This document shows positions 16,548-24,158 of a DNA stretch of 35,996 bases, piece after piece. Position 1 is the stretch's first letter, and the number at the start of each line of letters is the position of its first letter. Source of the stretch: an uncultured Croceitalea sp. (GTDB lineage: Bacteria > Bacteroidota > Bacteroidia > Flavobacteriales > Flavobacteriaceae); assembly GCA_937926215.1 (NCBI GenBank), contig CALEYA010000179.1:1-35996 (forward strand). Direction: 5' to 3'. The translations under genes were made by a program, and so were the position numbers. A model generated the notes under the pieces. That model saw only the letters and a list, made by a program, of their open reading frames with translations, was not told the DNA's origin and searched no databases.

Positions 16548-17543
16548 TTATTTTCTTTTTTTGGTGCCACAGCCTTTAAAGCTTATTCCTGTTCGTTGCA
16601 TACTTCCCTTATGGGAACTCTGTTTGGACAATACATGCTGCTTTCTAGTGGAGACCTTTGTGTTTCGCATATGCTCCCGTAGTGCAAAAAGCTCCGGCTG
16701 TCCAAAAAGGAACTGCACCTTTTGTCCTGCCTTGGAAGATGAGGTTAAAAAAGTATCGTTAAAGACCATAGCAGCAAATACCTCCGCAATATCCTCACCC
16801 GGGTTGGTAGATGCATAAGGGGTTACATAGCGTTCTTGATAGCGGTTGTAAAAGGCGTCCAACTTTTCATCGTCATCCTCTGCCCTTTGGAAATCCGTCC
16901 ATATATCTGCCCAAAATTGATCGTACAATCCGTTAATGTACGCTTCGGGTTTTGCGCAGCCTTCCCCCGGAAAATAATTGGAACAATCAGCTTCTTCTAC
17001 CGTAGCATCAAGCTGTAGCTCATCTAGAGTGATGATGTGGCCCAACTCATGCACAATGGTATGGGCAAGCTCCCCACCAGCATTAAAACCACCCTCATAA
17101 GCTACATCTATGGCAATACCCAAACGCCATTGTGATAGATCTTTCGTAGTGGGGAACACATATCCGGCACTTTCTCCTATTTCCCCGGAATAGATGACAA
17201 ATTGGTTGATTTTGGTCAAGTAACTTTCCGGAACAAATTGCAATACCAAATTCCAAATTTTCTGATGCTTGTCCGTAGCTTGTTGTTCTTCCCTAAGCTC
17301 CGCACTTACACTAAAGTCCGTTGTTTTTGTAAGGACACTTCCGGCAACGTTATACAGCGTTATACTCCCAGCTTCCAGTTCTTCTTCATTTGTAATTCCT
17401 TCATTTTCATTGGGCTCCCTTTCATCAGGAACAGTGGCCATATCTTCCAATAGGGTATTTTCAAAATCATCGGTTTGGCATCCTATAAAAAATAAAAAGA
17501 TGGATATTACGGCAAGGCACTTTACTTTGTTTAGAACGTTCAT
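16548..17543 (-). CDS. Lipoprotein with HELGH metallopeptidase motif
   Basis: 331 aa from the ATG at 17543 (MNVLNKVKCL...), giving a lipoprotein signal with lipid Cys22 (LFFIGC). An earlier in-frame start at 17570 only adds MIPNQKNNF. The linker (25-60) is acidic. The peptidase-like core holds HTIVHELGHIITLDE (HELGH 165-169) and, 80 residues later, NPGEDIAEVFAAMVF, whose E250/E254 could supply the third zinc ligand as in gluzincins. Cysteines at 187 and 196 may form a disulphide. The C-terminal tail is strongly basic (GCGTKKRK). This is the promoter-proximal gene of the minus operon (43 nt to the M66-like gene), 39 nt from the ECF-type dyad. No named family assigned; it may be an outer-membrane peptidase that helps the secreted enzyme. 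Confidence 0.8.
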   Translation of the reverse strand: MNVLNKVKCLAVISIFLFFIGCQTDDFENTLLEDMATVPDEREPNENEGITNEEELEAGSITLYNVAGSVLTKTTDFSVSAELREEQQATDKHQKIWNLVLQFVPESYLTKINQFVIYSGEIGESAGYVFPTTKDLSQWRLGIAIDVAYEGGFNAGGELAHTIVHELGHIITLDELQLDATVEEADCSNYFPGEGCAKPEAYINGLYDQFWADIWTDFQRAEDDDEKLDAFYNRYQERYVTPYASTNPGEDIAEVFAAMVFNDTFLTSSSKAGQKVQFLFGQPELFALREHMRNTKVSTRKQHVLSKQSSHKGSMQRTGISFKGCGTKKRK

Positions 17544-17582
17544 AAAATTATTTTTTTGATTTGGGATCAATTTCTTTTACAC

Positions 17583-17612
17583 CACAACAGGCGAAAATCG
17601 AGTTACCCTATT
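17583..17612 (-). promoter_or_regulatory. Candidate ECF-sigma promoter, leftward copy
   Basis: On the minus strand AATAGGGT (17612-17605), a 13-nt spacer, then CCTGTTGTG (17591-17583). The same two boxes with the same spacing occur in the other direction at 17645-17674. The layout fits a -35/-10 pair of an extracytoplasmic-function sigma factor. The first codon of the HELGH lipoprotein is 39 nt downstream. Confidence 0.6.
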
Positions 17613-17644
17613 TTTAAGTGAAAAAAAGCAAAAACAAAAAAAAT

Positions 17645-17674
17645 AATAGGGTATACGCTCTTTGTCCTGTTGTG
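17645..17674 (+). promoter_or_regulatory. Candidate ECF-sigma promoter, rightward copy
   Basis: AATAGGGT (17645-17652), 13-nt spacer, CCTGTTGTG (17666-17674): an exact match in boxes and spacing to the leftward copy. The sigma-factor gene starts 76 nt further on, so this would be an autoregulatory promoter. Confidence 0.6.
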
Positions 17675-17712
17675 TAGTTGTATGTTAAGGCCCAAGAATG
17701 TTTTTTAATCTT

Positions 17713-17720
17713 TAGATTTG
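17713..17720 (+). promoter_or_regulatory. Possible housekeeping -7 element of the sigma gene
   Basis: TAGATTTG fits TAnnTTTG and lies 31 nt before the TTG start. No TTTG -33 box is seen. It could give the basal transcription needed before autoregulation. Confidence 0.35.
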
Positions 17721-17750
17721 ATTTTATAATCAAGGTATAGGGCAATTATA

Positions 17751-18263
17751 TTGGAAGAACAATCGGTTTGTGAGGAAAAGGTATTTAGGGCATTGTTTGA
17801 TGCACATGCGGAGACCATTAGAAACTTTCTGTACTACAAGTGTAAAAACTTAGAACAAGCAGAAGACCTAACCCAAGATGCCTTTATCAAGCTTTGGAAA
17901 AATTGCCAGAAAGTGCTTGTGGAGAAGGCCAAGTCTTTTGTAATGAAGGTCGCGCAAAACGCCTTATACAACGAGATTGCCCATGATAAGGTAATCTTAA
18001 ACTATGCGAAGCAAAAAAGCGGCAGCATAAATTCTGGCGAACGGCCAGATTTTGTGCTGGAGGAAAAGGAATTCTTGGTAAAGTTACAACGCAGTATTTC
18101 TGGCTTAACCCCAAAAGAGCGGGAGGTTTTTCTGTTAAGTAGAAAGGATAAAAAAACCTATAAGGAGATTGCAGAAATTGTGGGTATTACCCAAAAAGGT
18201 GTAGAACGAAGAATGCATATGGCCTTATTAAAATTACGGGAACAGATAGGACGGTCTATCTAA
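17751..18263 (+). CDS. ECF sigma factor, FecI-like
   Basis: 170 aa. Region 2 lies at residues about 12-78 (FDAHAETIRNFLYYKCKNLEQAEDLTQDAFIKLWK) and region 4 at about 112-165 (LTPKEREVFLLSRKDKKTYKEIAEIVGITQKGVERRMHMAL), with no region 1 or 3, as expected for group IV sigma factors. The start is TTG at 17751; the next in-frame Met is residue 65, inside region 2, so the TTG must be used. It is followed after 9 nt by a FecR anti-sigma gene and then a receptor with an STN domain, the classic cell-surface signalling order. It probably recognises the paired promoter-like boxes at 17583-17674. Confidence 0.93.
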   Translation: MEEQSVCEEKVFRALFDAHAETIRNFLYYKCKNLEQAEDLTQDAFIKLWKNCQKVLVEKAKSFVMKVAQNALYNEIAHDKVILNYAKQKSGSINSGERPDFVLEEKEFLVKLQRSISGLTPKEREVFLLSRKDKKTYKEIAEIVGITQKGVERRMHMALLKLREQIGRSI

Positions 18264-18272
18264 AGAAGTAGC

Positions 18273-19181
18273 ATGGAAAACGAATTTGAAAAGGACGATT
18301 TTTTAGCGCGATGGCATGCCAATGAACTATCTGAAAAGCAACGCATTGCCTTTGAAGCTTCGGAAGAATATCCCTATTACAAAGCGATATTGGAGGGTAC
18401 GGACCTATTGGCCGTTCCTAAATATGATAAGGATACGGCCTACAAGAAAATCAAAGCTGGGGCCTTAGCCGATGCAAAAAAAGCACGAAGAACCCCCGCT
18501 TGGTTATATGCCGTTGCAGCAGGTATGCTATTATTTTTTGGTTTGTGGTCCGTTTTCAATACCCAAGATACGACCTATGAAACCCGTTTTGGGGAACGAC
18601 TTACCGTTTCCCTTCCTGATGGGTCCAAAGCCAGTCTTAATGCAACATCCCGTCTAAGTTTTGATGCAGATGCTTGGGAAAACGAAAGAACGGTCAGCTT
18701 GGATGGCGAAGCCTTTTTTAAGGTGGAGAAAGGGGCTTCTTTTACCGTAGCCACGAAAAAAGGCACGGTCACGGTCTTGGGTACTCAGTTTAGCGTAGCC
18801 ACGGTGGGGGGTGTCTTTGAAATTGTCTGTTTTGAAGGTAAAGTGGGGGTTACCGATGCTAACGAACAACAACTGTTGACCAAGGGGCAGGCGCTGCGGT
18901 TGGTGAACCAAAAATGGGAACGGTACACTACTGCCAAAGCGGAACCTGCTTGGCTGCAAGAACGCTCCGTATTTAAAAATGCGCCCTTGTCCCAGGTGTT
19001 GGATGCACTTTCCAAACAATATGGAAAAGCTATTGATGCTAGCAAGATTGATATAAATCAGCGGTTTACGGGCGGTTTTACGCACAACGACCTAAGATTG
19101 GCCTTGGAAACCATTTGCGAGTCCATGGAAATAACCTATATCTTTAAGGACGATACCACTATTGTTTTCGTTGCCAAATAG
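18273..19181 (+). CDS. FecR-family anti-sigma factor
   Basis: 302 aa, inner membrane. A cytoplasmic N-terminal part (1-74) should bind the sigma factor, followed by one membrane helix (about 75-96, PAWLYAVAAGMLLFFGLWSVF), a periplasmic FecR domain (about 100-205, with TRFGERLTVSLPDGSKASLNATSRL and the GEAFFKVEKG block) and a C-terminal DUF4974 domain (about 232-300, VFKNAPLSQVLDALSKQYG). The last domain has the same fold type as STN and usually touches the receptor signalling domain. The gene abuts the receptor: its stop ends at 19181 and the receptor ATG begins at 19182. Confidence 0.93.
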   Translation: MENEFEKDDFLARWHANELSEKQRIAFEASEEYPYYKAILEGTDLLAVPKYDKDTAYKKIKAGALADAKKARRTPAWLYAVAAGMLLFFGLWSVFNTQDTTYETRFGERLTVSLPDGSKASLNATSRLSFDADAWENERTVSLDGEAFFKVEKGASFTVATKKGTVTVLGTQFSVATVGGVFEIVCFEGKVGVTDANEQQLLTKGQALRLVNQKWERYTTAKAEPAWLQERSVFKNAPLSQVLDALSKQYGKAIDASKIDINQRFTGGFTHNDLRLALETICESMEITYIFKDDTTIVFVAK

Positions 19182-21743
19182 ATGAACAAATATTTTTTGT
19201 TGTTATGGGGGCTTTGGTCCTGTTGGGGTCTTGCCCAAAAGGAACAAGAACGACTCTCCTTTGATGCGGCCCCCCTTGCGGAAATCTTAACGGAGGTCGA
19301 AGGCCATTTTGGGGTGACCTTTGCGTATAATACAAAACTGGTAACCAACAAGACGGCCACCATCACACTATCGACCACCGATTTGAATAATGTCCTAGCT
19401 ACCTTAGGGCAGCGTTTTAAACTCCAATTCAAAGAAATTGACGCTACTACTTATGTGGTTCAGGCCATAGATAAGAATACGTACTGTGGCTATCTGCTGG
19501 ATGCCGTTTTGGACACGCCCATAGTTGGTGCAAGTATTCGATTGCGGGGCTCCGATAAGGGCACAATAACTGCCGCAAATGGTTATTTTGAATTAGGGGA
19601 AACCGAAGATTGGACCACGCTTTCCATTACTTACTTGGGTTATGAAACGCGTGTCATCACTAAAGGGGAAATGGAAGAAAGTGGTTGTCCTAAACTTTAT
19701 CTGTTCCAGAAAAATGTACAGCTCAAAGAAGTGATCGTTAGTGAGTATTTGGTTCCTGGGGTGCAAAAACAGCGGGACGGTAGTATCCGCATCAATCCAA
19801 CGAACTTGGATATCCTATCCGGATTGGGTGAACCGGATGTGCTGCAAAGCACCCAATTGCTTCCCGGTATCGTAAGCCCAACGGAAACGGCTTCCGGTAT
19901 CTTTATAAGAGGCGGTACCCCAGATCAAAACCTGATTCTTTGGGACGGTATTAAATTGTACAATGCGGATCACTTTTTTGGTGTTTTTTCAGCCTTTAAT
20001 CCTTATGTAGTAGCATCCATAGAGGTATATCGTAGTGGCGCCAATGCCAATTATGGGGATCGCGTTTCCGGCGTATTGGACATTAAAACGGCCTCCAAGG
20101 TGCCAGAACGCTTGAAAGGAGGTTTTGGCTTTAATCTTACAACGGCAGATGCGTATCTGGATATTCCTTTAGGCAAACAAACGGGTCTTCAAATTTCTGG
20201 AAGAAGGTCCTTAACGGATGTGTACAATTCCCCTAACTTTCAAAATTACAGTACCCGTGTATTTCAGAATACCAGCGTGGTACGGGAAGAAGACCTATTG
20301 GATTCCCCCTCCGCACAAATTGAAGAAAACATTGTTTTTTATGACACCCATCTAAAATTCAATAGCCGTTTGTCCAATAAGGATAGGCTTGCAATCTCGG
20401 GATTATTGACCAACAACCGCTTGGATTACACCTTGGACGACCCGAATTTCCCGGAATTTTCGGTGGACAACCTCAATGTAGTCAATGAAGGGCTAAGTGC
20501 TGTTTGGGAACGCCAATGGAATACCAAGCTGTCCAGCACGTTTACCAGCTATTACTCCTTTTATGACCTTTTCTATGATGGGTTGCGCGGGCTAAGCCAA
20601 AATGATATTGACCAAATTGCCCAAAAAACAAATACCGTTGAAGAACTGGGATTGGCGCTGCAATGGGATTGGCAGACCAATGCACATTGGAAGTTGGGGG
20701 GCGGGTATCAGTTTTTCACCAATCAGGTGACCTACGGTTTACAGAACAATGATTTTATGGAAAACGGGAACGACAGGAACCCCGCCCATACCGTTTTTGG
20801 TTATGCTACCTATGAAAAAGGGAATGTATTGCTCAAAGGAAGCCTGCGGGCCAGTTACTACCAAGAACTTAGCACCACACGGCTGGAACCTAGGGTCTAC
20901 ACAGAATACAAAATCAATGAGCATTGGCGGGCAAAAGGGTCTGCGGAGATACGCAACCAGTCCGCGAGCCAGATTATTGAGTTTGCTACCCAAGATTTTG
21001 GCTTGGTAAGTCAGTTATGGGTCGTTGCGGATCAAGAGAATTTCCCTATTCTAAATAGTAGGCAGTTCACCGCAGGGCTACTTTGGCAAAAAGCAGGGTG
21101 GAATTTGGACATGGAAGGCTATCATAAGAATATTGACGGATTAACCTCAATATCCAATGGATTCTTAAGTGCAGAGAACAGCTTTACCAATGGGGAAAGC
21201 AGTACTTGGGGATTGGATATTCTTCTTAAAAGGAAGTGGAACAACTATTCCTCTTTTTTGGCTTATACCTTGTCCGATACTAACTTTTTGTTTGACGATT
21301 TGAATAACGGTCAACCCTTTGCCGGGAATAATGACATTACCCATTCGCTCACTTGGTCCCACTCCTACACCTACAAAGCATTGCAGCTCTCTTTGGGCTG
21401 GAACATAAGAACTGGGATTCCCTTTACCGATGCCCGCTTGGAAACCATTGATGGCGAACCGGAAATCGTACTACAAAACGTGAACGCTACCCGCCTGCCT
21501 AGCTTTCATAGGTTGGACGTTTCAGCACTTTACGGATTTCAGCTAACAGCGGGCAAAAATCCCCTAAGGGCCAAAGTTGGGCTGTCTTTACTTAACGTTT
21601 ATGGTCGCCAAAATACCTTGTCCCGTGAGTTTGGTTTTACGGATATCCTTGATGACTTCGGAAACCTGCAAACGGCCCTTAGGGAAGTGGATCAAAACTC
21701 CCTGCAGTTTACCCCAAACTTAATATTTAGAATTATTTTTTAG
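19182..21743 (+). CDS. TonB-dependent receptor with STN signalling domain
   Basis: 853 aa outer-membrane receptor with a signal peptide (1-19, WSCWGLAQ). The STN domain (about 24-82, LSFDAAPLAEILTEVE) signals to the FecR protein. A carboxypeptidase-D-like beta-sandwich follows (about 100-175, ending in a YLGYETR motif), then the plug (about 200-300, SGIFIRGGTPDQNLILWDGI and YGDRVSGVLDIKT), and a beta-barrel ending in Phe (NLIFRIIF). There is no SusD partner beside it, unlike polysaccharide utilisation loci. This layout resembles receptors for siderophores or peptides more than SusC. The substrate is unknown; fragments released by the divergent M66-like protease are one possibility. Confidence 0.93.
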   Translation: MNKYFLLLWGLWSCWGLAQKEQERLSFDAAPLAEILTEVEGHFGVTFAYNTKLVTNKTATITLSTTDLNNVLATLGQRFKLQFKEIDATTYVVQAIDKNTYCGYLLDAVLDTPIVGASIRLRGSDKGTITAANGYFELGETEDWTTLSITYLGYETRVITKGEMEESGCPKLYLFQKNVQLKEVIVSEYLVPGVQKQRDGSIRINPTNLDILSGLGEPDVLQSTQLLPGIVSPTETASGIFIRGGTPDQNLILWDGIKLYNADHFFGVFSAFNPYVVASIEVYRSGANANYGDRVSGVLDIKTASKVPERLKGGFGFNLTTADAYLDIPLGKQTGLQISGRRSLTDVYNSPNFQNYSTRVFQNTSVVREEDLLDSPSAQIEENIVFYDTHLKFNSRLSNKDRLAISGLLTNNRLDYTLDDPNFPEFSVDNLNVVNEGLSAVWERQWNTKLSSTFTSYYSFYDLFYDGLRGLSQNDIDQIAQKTNTVEELGLALQWDWQTNAHWKLGGGYQFFTNQVTYGLQNNDFMENGNDRNPAHTVFGYATYEKGNVLLKGSLRASYYQELSTTRLEPRVYTEYKINEHWRAKGSAEIRNQSASQIIEFATQDFGLVSQLWVVADQENFPILNSRQFTAGLLWQKAGWNLDMEGYHKNIDGLTSISNGFLSAENSFTNGESSTWGLDILLKRKWNNYSSFLAYTLSDTNFLFDDLNNGQPFAGNNDITHSLTWSHSYTYKALQLSLGWNIRTGIPFTDARLETIDGEPEIVLQNVNATRLPSFHRLDVSALYGFQLTAGKNPLRAKVGLSLLNVYGRQNTLSREFGFTDILDDFGNLQTALREVDQNSLQFTPNLIFRIIF

Positions 21744-21826
21744 GTAAATATTGGGATTGCTAACAGGCTGCTGATTCTAGTTAATTTAAGTGGTACGAAA
21801 TTTTTTTGAACGTACGCAAACTAGTA

Positions 21827-23020
21827 TTAGTTCACAAAAGGATCGCTCCATTTTTCGTTGGAGTAGACATCATTGCCACTCAGTGTTTTGATAAAAGCCT
21901 CTATAGCATCCATGGCATCGGCACTCAAATTGAGGTTTTGGCCGTTACCACCTTGGCCTCCCCGTAAGCGGTTATCCAGATTTCCATTGGCCGTAGCATC
22001 AATGTCATTGTAATGTTCCAGTACGGCCCTAAAGGTGGTGAGACTGGCGTCATGCATTAGGGGACCGTTAAGGTTTCCGTTGGCATCAAAAATGTCACGT
22101 AGGGTAGGGGCGCGGGTAACCGTTTCGTCTTGGGCTACGGCATCCCCAAAAATACCAACAACCCCATTGTTAAGGCTTTCGGGGTCTATATCAAATTCCG
22201 GGGCGGAGTGGCAGGTAATACAGCCTGCACCTCCTATATTAGGCGGTTGGAAAAAGAGGGTTTTGCCCTGGTTTTCCTGGTCGGTGTAGTTGGGGAAATT
22301 CGCATTGTCAGCGTTTACCATAGCCCTGCCCAAATCAAACTTGGAATCAAAGGATTGTATGCTTCTAATGAACTGCGCCATGGATTCCTGTAAGCGTGCT
22401 TCGGTCACATTGGTATCACCATAGATAACTTGAAAAAGCTCTTGATAGTAATCGATGGCTTCCAATTTTGCAAAAAGGTCCGTTAGATCCGGACCACCAT
22501 CTTGACCGCTGAAGCCCATTTCCGCATGATCTTGGATAGGTTGTGTGGTCTGCTCCTCCAAGCTGTTGGCCCGTTCGTCCCAAAAGAAGCGGCTTTCACG
22601 CGCAAAACGCGAGTTGATCAATCGCATGCTATGACGACCGGTCACGCCGTTCACTCCGGTACTCACCATATCAAGGTCCCCAAAAGCAAAGGCCTGTTGA
22701 TGACAACTGGAGCAGGATATGGTATTGTCCACCGAAAGGTTTCTATCGTAAAAAAGGATCCTGCCCAACATCGCTTTTTCGTCCGTAATAGTATTGTTAC
22801 CTGTGTTGTCCTGTTCAATATAGTCCGGTATGGCCTGATTGGCATAATCGGGTAAGTTATCCATGGAGAAATCGGCTCCAAAAACGTTTTGTAAAACGTT
22901 GGTGTCTTCAATAGTATCATCGGAATCCTCTTGTTGATCTGTGAGGTCTTCGCTATCCGTGGAACAGGATGCCAAAAGAAGGAAAAGTAGTGAAAGGATG
23001 TATAGGCGTAAATGTATCAT
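21827..23020 (-). CDS. Di-haem cytochrome c peroxidase / MauG-like lipoprotein
   Basis: 397 aa with a lipoprotein signal (LLFLLLASC, lipid Cys19) and an acidic, low-complexity linker (20-45). Two haem-binding CxxCH motifs are visible: CSSCH (103-107) and CITCH (267-271). The context LGRILFYDRNLS...SCSSCHQQAFAFGD and the 'GRHSMRLINSRF...FFWDERA' block are typical of the CcpA/MauG family, which reduces hydrogen peroxide in the periplasm or oxidises protein partners. It converges with the TonB-receptor gene (84 nt apart). The upstream region (23021-23368) carries a copy of the dispersed repeat. Confidence 0.92.
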   Translation of the reverse strand: MIHLRLYILSLLFLLLASCSTDSEDLTDQQEDSDDTIEDTNVLQNVFGADFSMDNLPDYANQAIPDYIEQDNTGNNTITDEKAMLGRILFYDRNLSVDNTISCSSCHQQAFAFGDLDMVSTGVNGVTGRHSMRLINSRFARESRFFWDERANSLEEQTTQPIQDHAEMGFSGQDGGPDLTDLFAKLEAIDYYQELFQVIYGDTNVTEARLQESMAQFIRSIQSFDSKFDLGRAMVNADNANFPNYTDQENQGKTLFFQPPNIGGAGCITCHSAPEFDIDPESLNNGVVGIFGDAVAQDETVTRAPTLRDIFDANGNLNGPLMHDASLTTFRAVLEHYNDIDATANGNLDNRLRGGQGGNGQNLNLSADAMDAIEAFIKTLSGNDVYSNEKWSDPFVN

Positions 23021-23101
23021 GGGGGTTCGATTTTATAGGTTAGACTGGGCTATACTGAAAAGGTTTAACGGTTTAAATGAATTAAAAAGTATACTGGCTT
23101 C

Positions 23102-23256
23102 TTAAATAAAGTGAGTTCGATACAAAAAGAGCCTATTGGACAAAGGGTAATAAATAGGGGCAATGTCACTTCGAGCGGAGCCGAGAAGTTAATAAAACCG
23201 ATATTTCAATGAAGTCTCGGCTGCCTACCCTTACAGCAGGCGGGCACCCGACTGGA
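23102..23256. repeat. Dispersed MITE-like repeat, copy 1 (degraded)
   Basis: Terminal-type motif TTAAATAAAGTGAGTTCGAT starts at 23102, and the palindrome arm TGTCACTTCGAGCGGAGCCG starts at 23164, with a partial return arm (TCTCGGCTGC, 23215-23224) and a GC-rich tail to about 23256. The right terminal motif is not recognisable. This repeat fills most of the 348-nt gap 23021-23368; nothing else is seen there. Confidence 0.6.
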
Positions 23257-23368
23257 CAAGCATATATAATATTGAAGATAATAGAAGTCAAATTGAAGGG
23301 AATCGACGCTATATATGGAGATACCTGTATGCTGGAAAATATTTTGTTCCAATGAACCTAGGGCATCC

Positions 23369-24082
23369 TTAAACCAGCGAAAACTGGAATCCTTTTTCGC
23401 TCAATCGATTATATTTTTTGTAGTCAAATTGATATAAAAAAGAGCCTTTTTTAGAGGTGGATTTGTCCTTTTCGGAGAGTTGCTTGACCACATTTAGGGA
23501 AAGAAGTTTTTTTCTAAAATTACGGGCATCAAAATTGCGCTCAAAAATCTCTTCGTACAAGCGTTGCAGCATAGGGATAGTAAACTTTTTGGGCAATAGT
23601 TCAAAACCGATAGGATAGAATTGTGCTTTTCTTTTGAGTTGTTCCAGGGCATCGGTCACCATATGATCATGGTCCAATACCAGGTTGGGCAGGCTGTCCA
23701 AGGCCACCCATTCCGTATTGTAGCGGTCACTTAAGGCTTTGTGGTAGTCGTTCACGCGGATTAGCGCGTATTTGGCAATGGAGATACAGCGGTCCCCGGG
23801 ATCGCGGTCAATTTGGGAATAGACCTTAAGTTCTTCCAAAAAGATAGCCTCCAAGCCCGTAAAATCATGCAGTACCCTTCGCGCGGCGTCCACGGTGCTT
23901 TCCGATGGGTGTACAAAACTGCCGATCAAGGAGTATGCATCCGCAAAGGGTTCCAATTTTCTTTTAAAGATAAGGAGCTTTAATTTTTCGCCATCAAAAC
24001 CAAAAATAATGCAATCCACGGCAACCAATAGCTTTTCTGCTTGCTGGTAATACGTTGGCACTTCTGTGGATTTTTTGGGCAT
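23369..24082 (-). CDS. Nudix-type transcriptional regulator (NrtR/AraR-like)
   Basis: 237 aa from the ATG at 24082 (MPKKSTEVPT...); the frame runs further upstream through the operator region, which cannot be coding. Residues about 16-145 form a Nudix fold, but the box GX5EX7REUXEEXGU is broken: the segment reads RVLHDFTGL (69-77), with Val, Asp and Phe in place of the three metal-binding Glu. Catalysis is therefore unlikely. The C-terminal part (about 150-237) is a winged-helix domain (FTIPMLQRLYEEIFERNFDARNFRKKLL) as in NrtR repressors. In Bacteroides an NrtR-family protein (AraR) controls arabinose use. Divergent placement next to galK-galT suggests galactose control here, with a sugar or sugar nucleotide as ligand (inference). 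Confidence 0.88.
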   Translation of the reverse strand: MPKKSTEVPTYYQQAEKLLVAVDCIIFGFDGEKLKLLIFKRKLEPFADAYSLIGSFVHPSESTVDAARRVLHDFTGLEAIFLEELKVYSQIDRDPGDRCISIAKYALIRVNDYHKALSDRYNTEWVALDSLPNLVLDHDHMVTDALEQLKRKAQFYPIGFELLPKKFTIPMLQRLYEEIFERNFDARNFRKKLLSLNVVKQLSEKDKSTSKKGSFLYQFDYKKYNRLSEKGFQFSLV

Positions 24083-24105
24083 GGATTTTTTGAGGATTTC
24101 AACGT

Positions 24106-24154
24106 AAATATAATAAACGTAATTTATACATTTATTATATTTGTATAAAATTAC
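24106..24154. promoter_or_regulatory. Interleaved operator dyads between regulator and galK
   Basis: Two inverted repeats are interleaved. AAATATAATAAA (24106-24117) pairs perfectly with TTTATTATATTT (24131-24142). GTAATTTATACA (24119-24130) pairs with TGTATAAAATTAC (24142-24154) with one extra base. An 8-bp pair TTTATACA/TGTATAAA (24123-24130 / 24142-24149) has an 11-nt centre. The galK -7 element TATATTTG (24136-24143) lies inside, so a bound repressor would block galK and probably its own gene. Confidence 0.65.
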
Positions 24155-24158
24155 TACC

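Noticed and set aside
19182..21743. SusC of a polysaccharide utilisation locus
   Set aside because: No SusD gene and no glycoside hydrolase beside it; the STN domain and FecI/FecR genes indicate a signalling receptor.
23369..24082. Active Nudix hydrolase
   Set aside because: The three metal-binding Glu of the Nudix box are replaced and a winged-helix tail is present, so a regulator is more likely.
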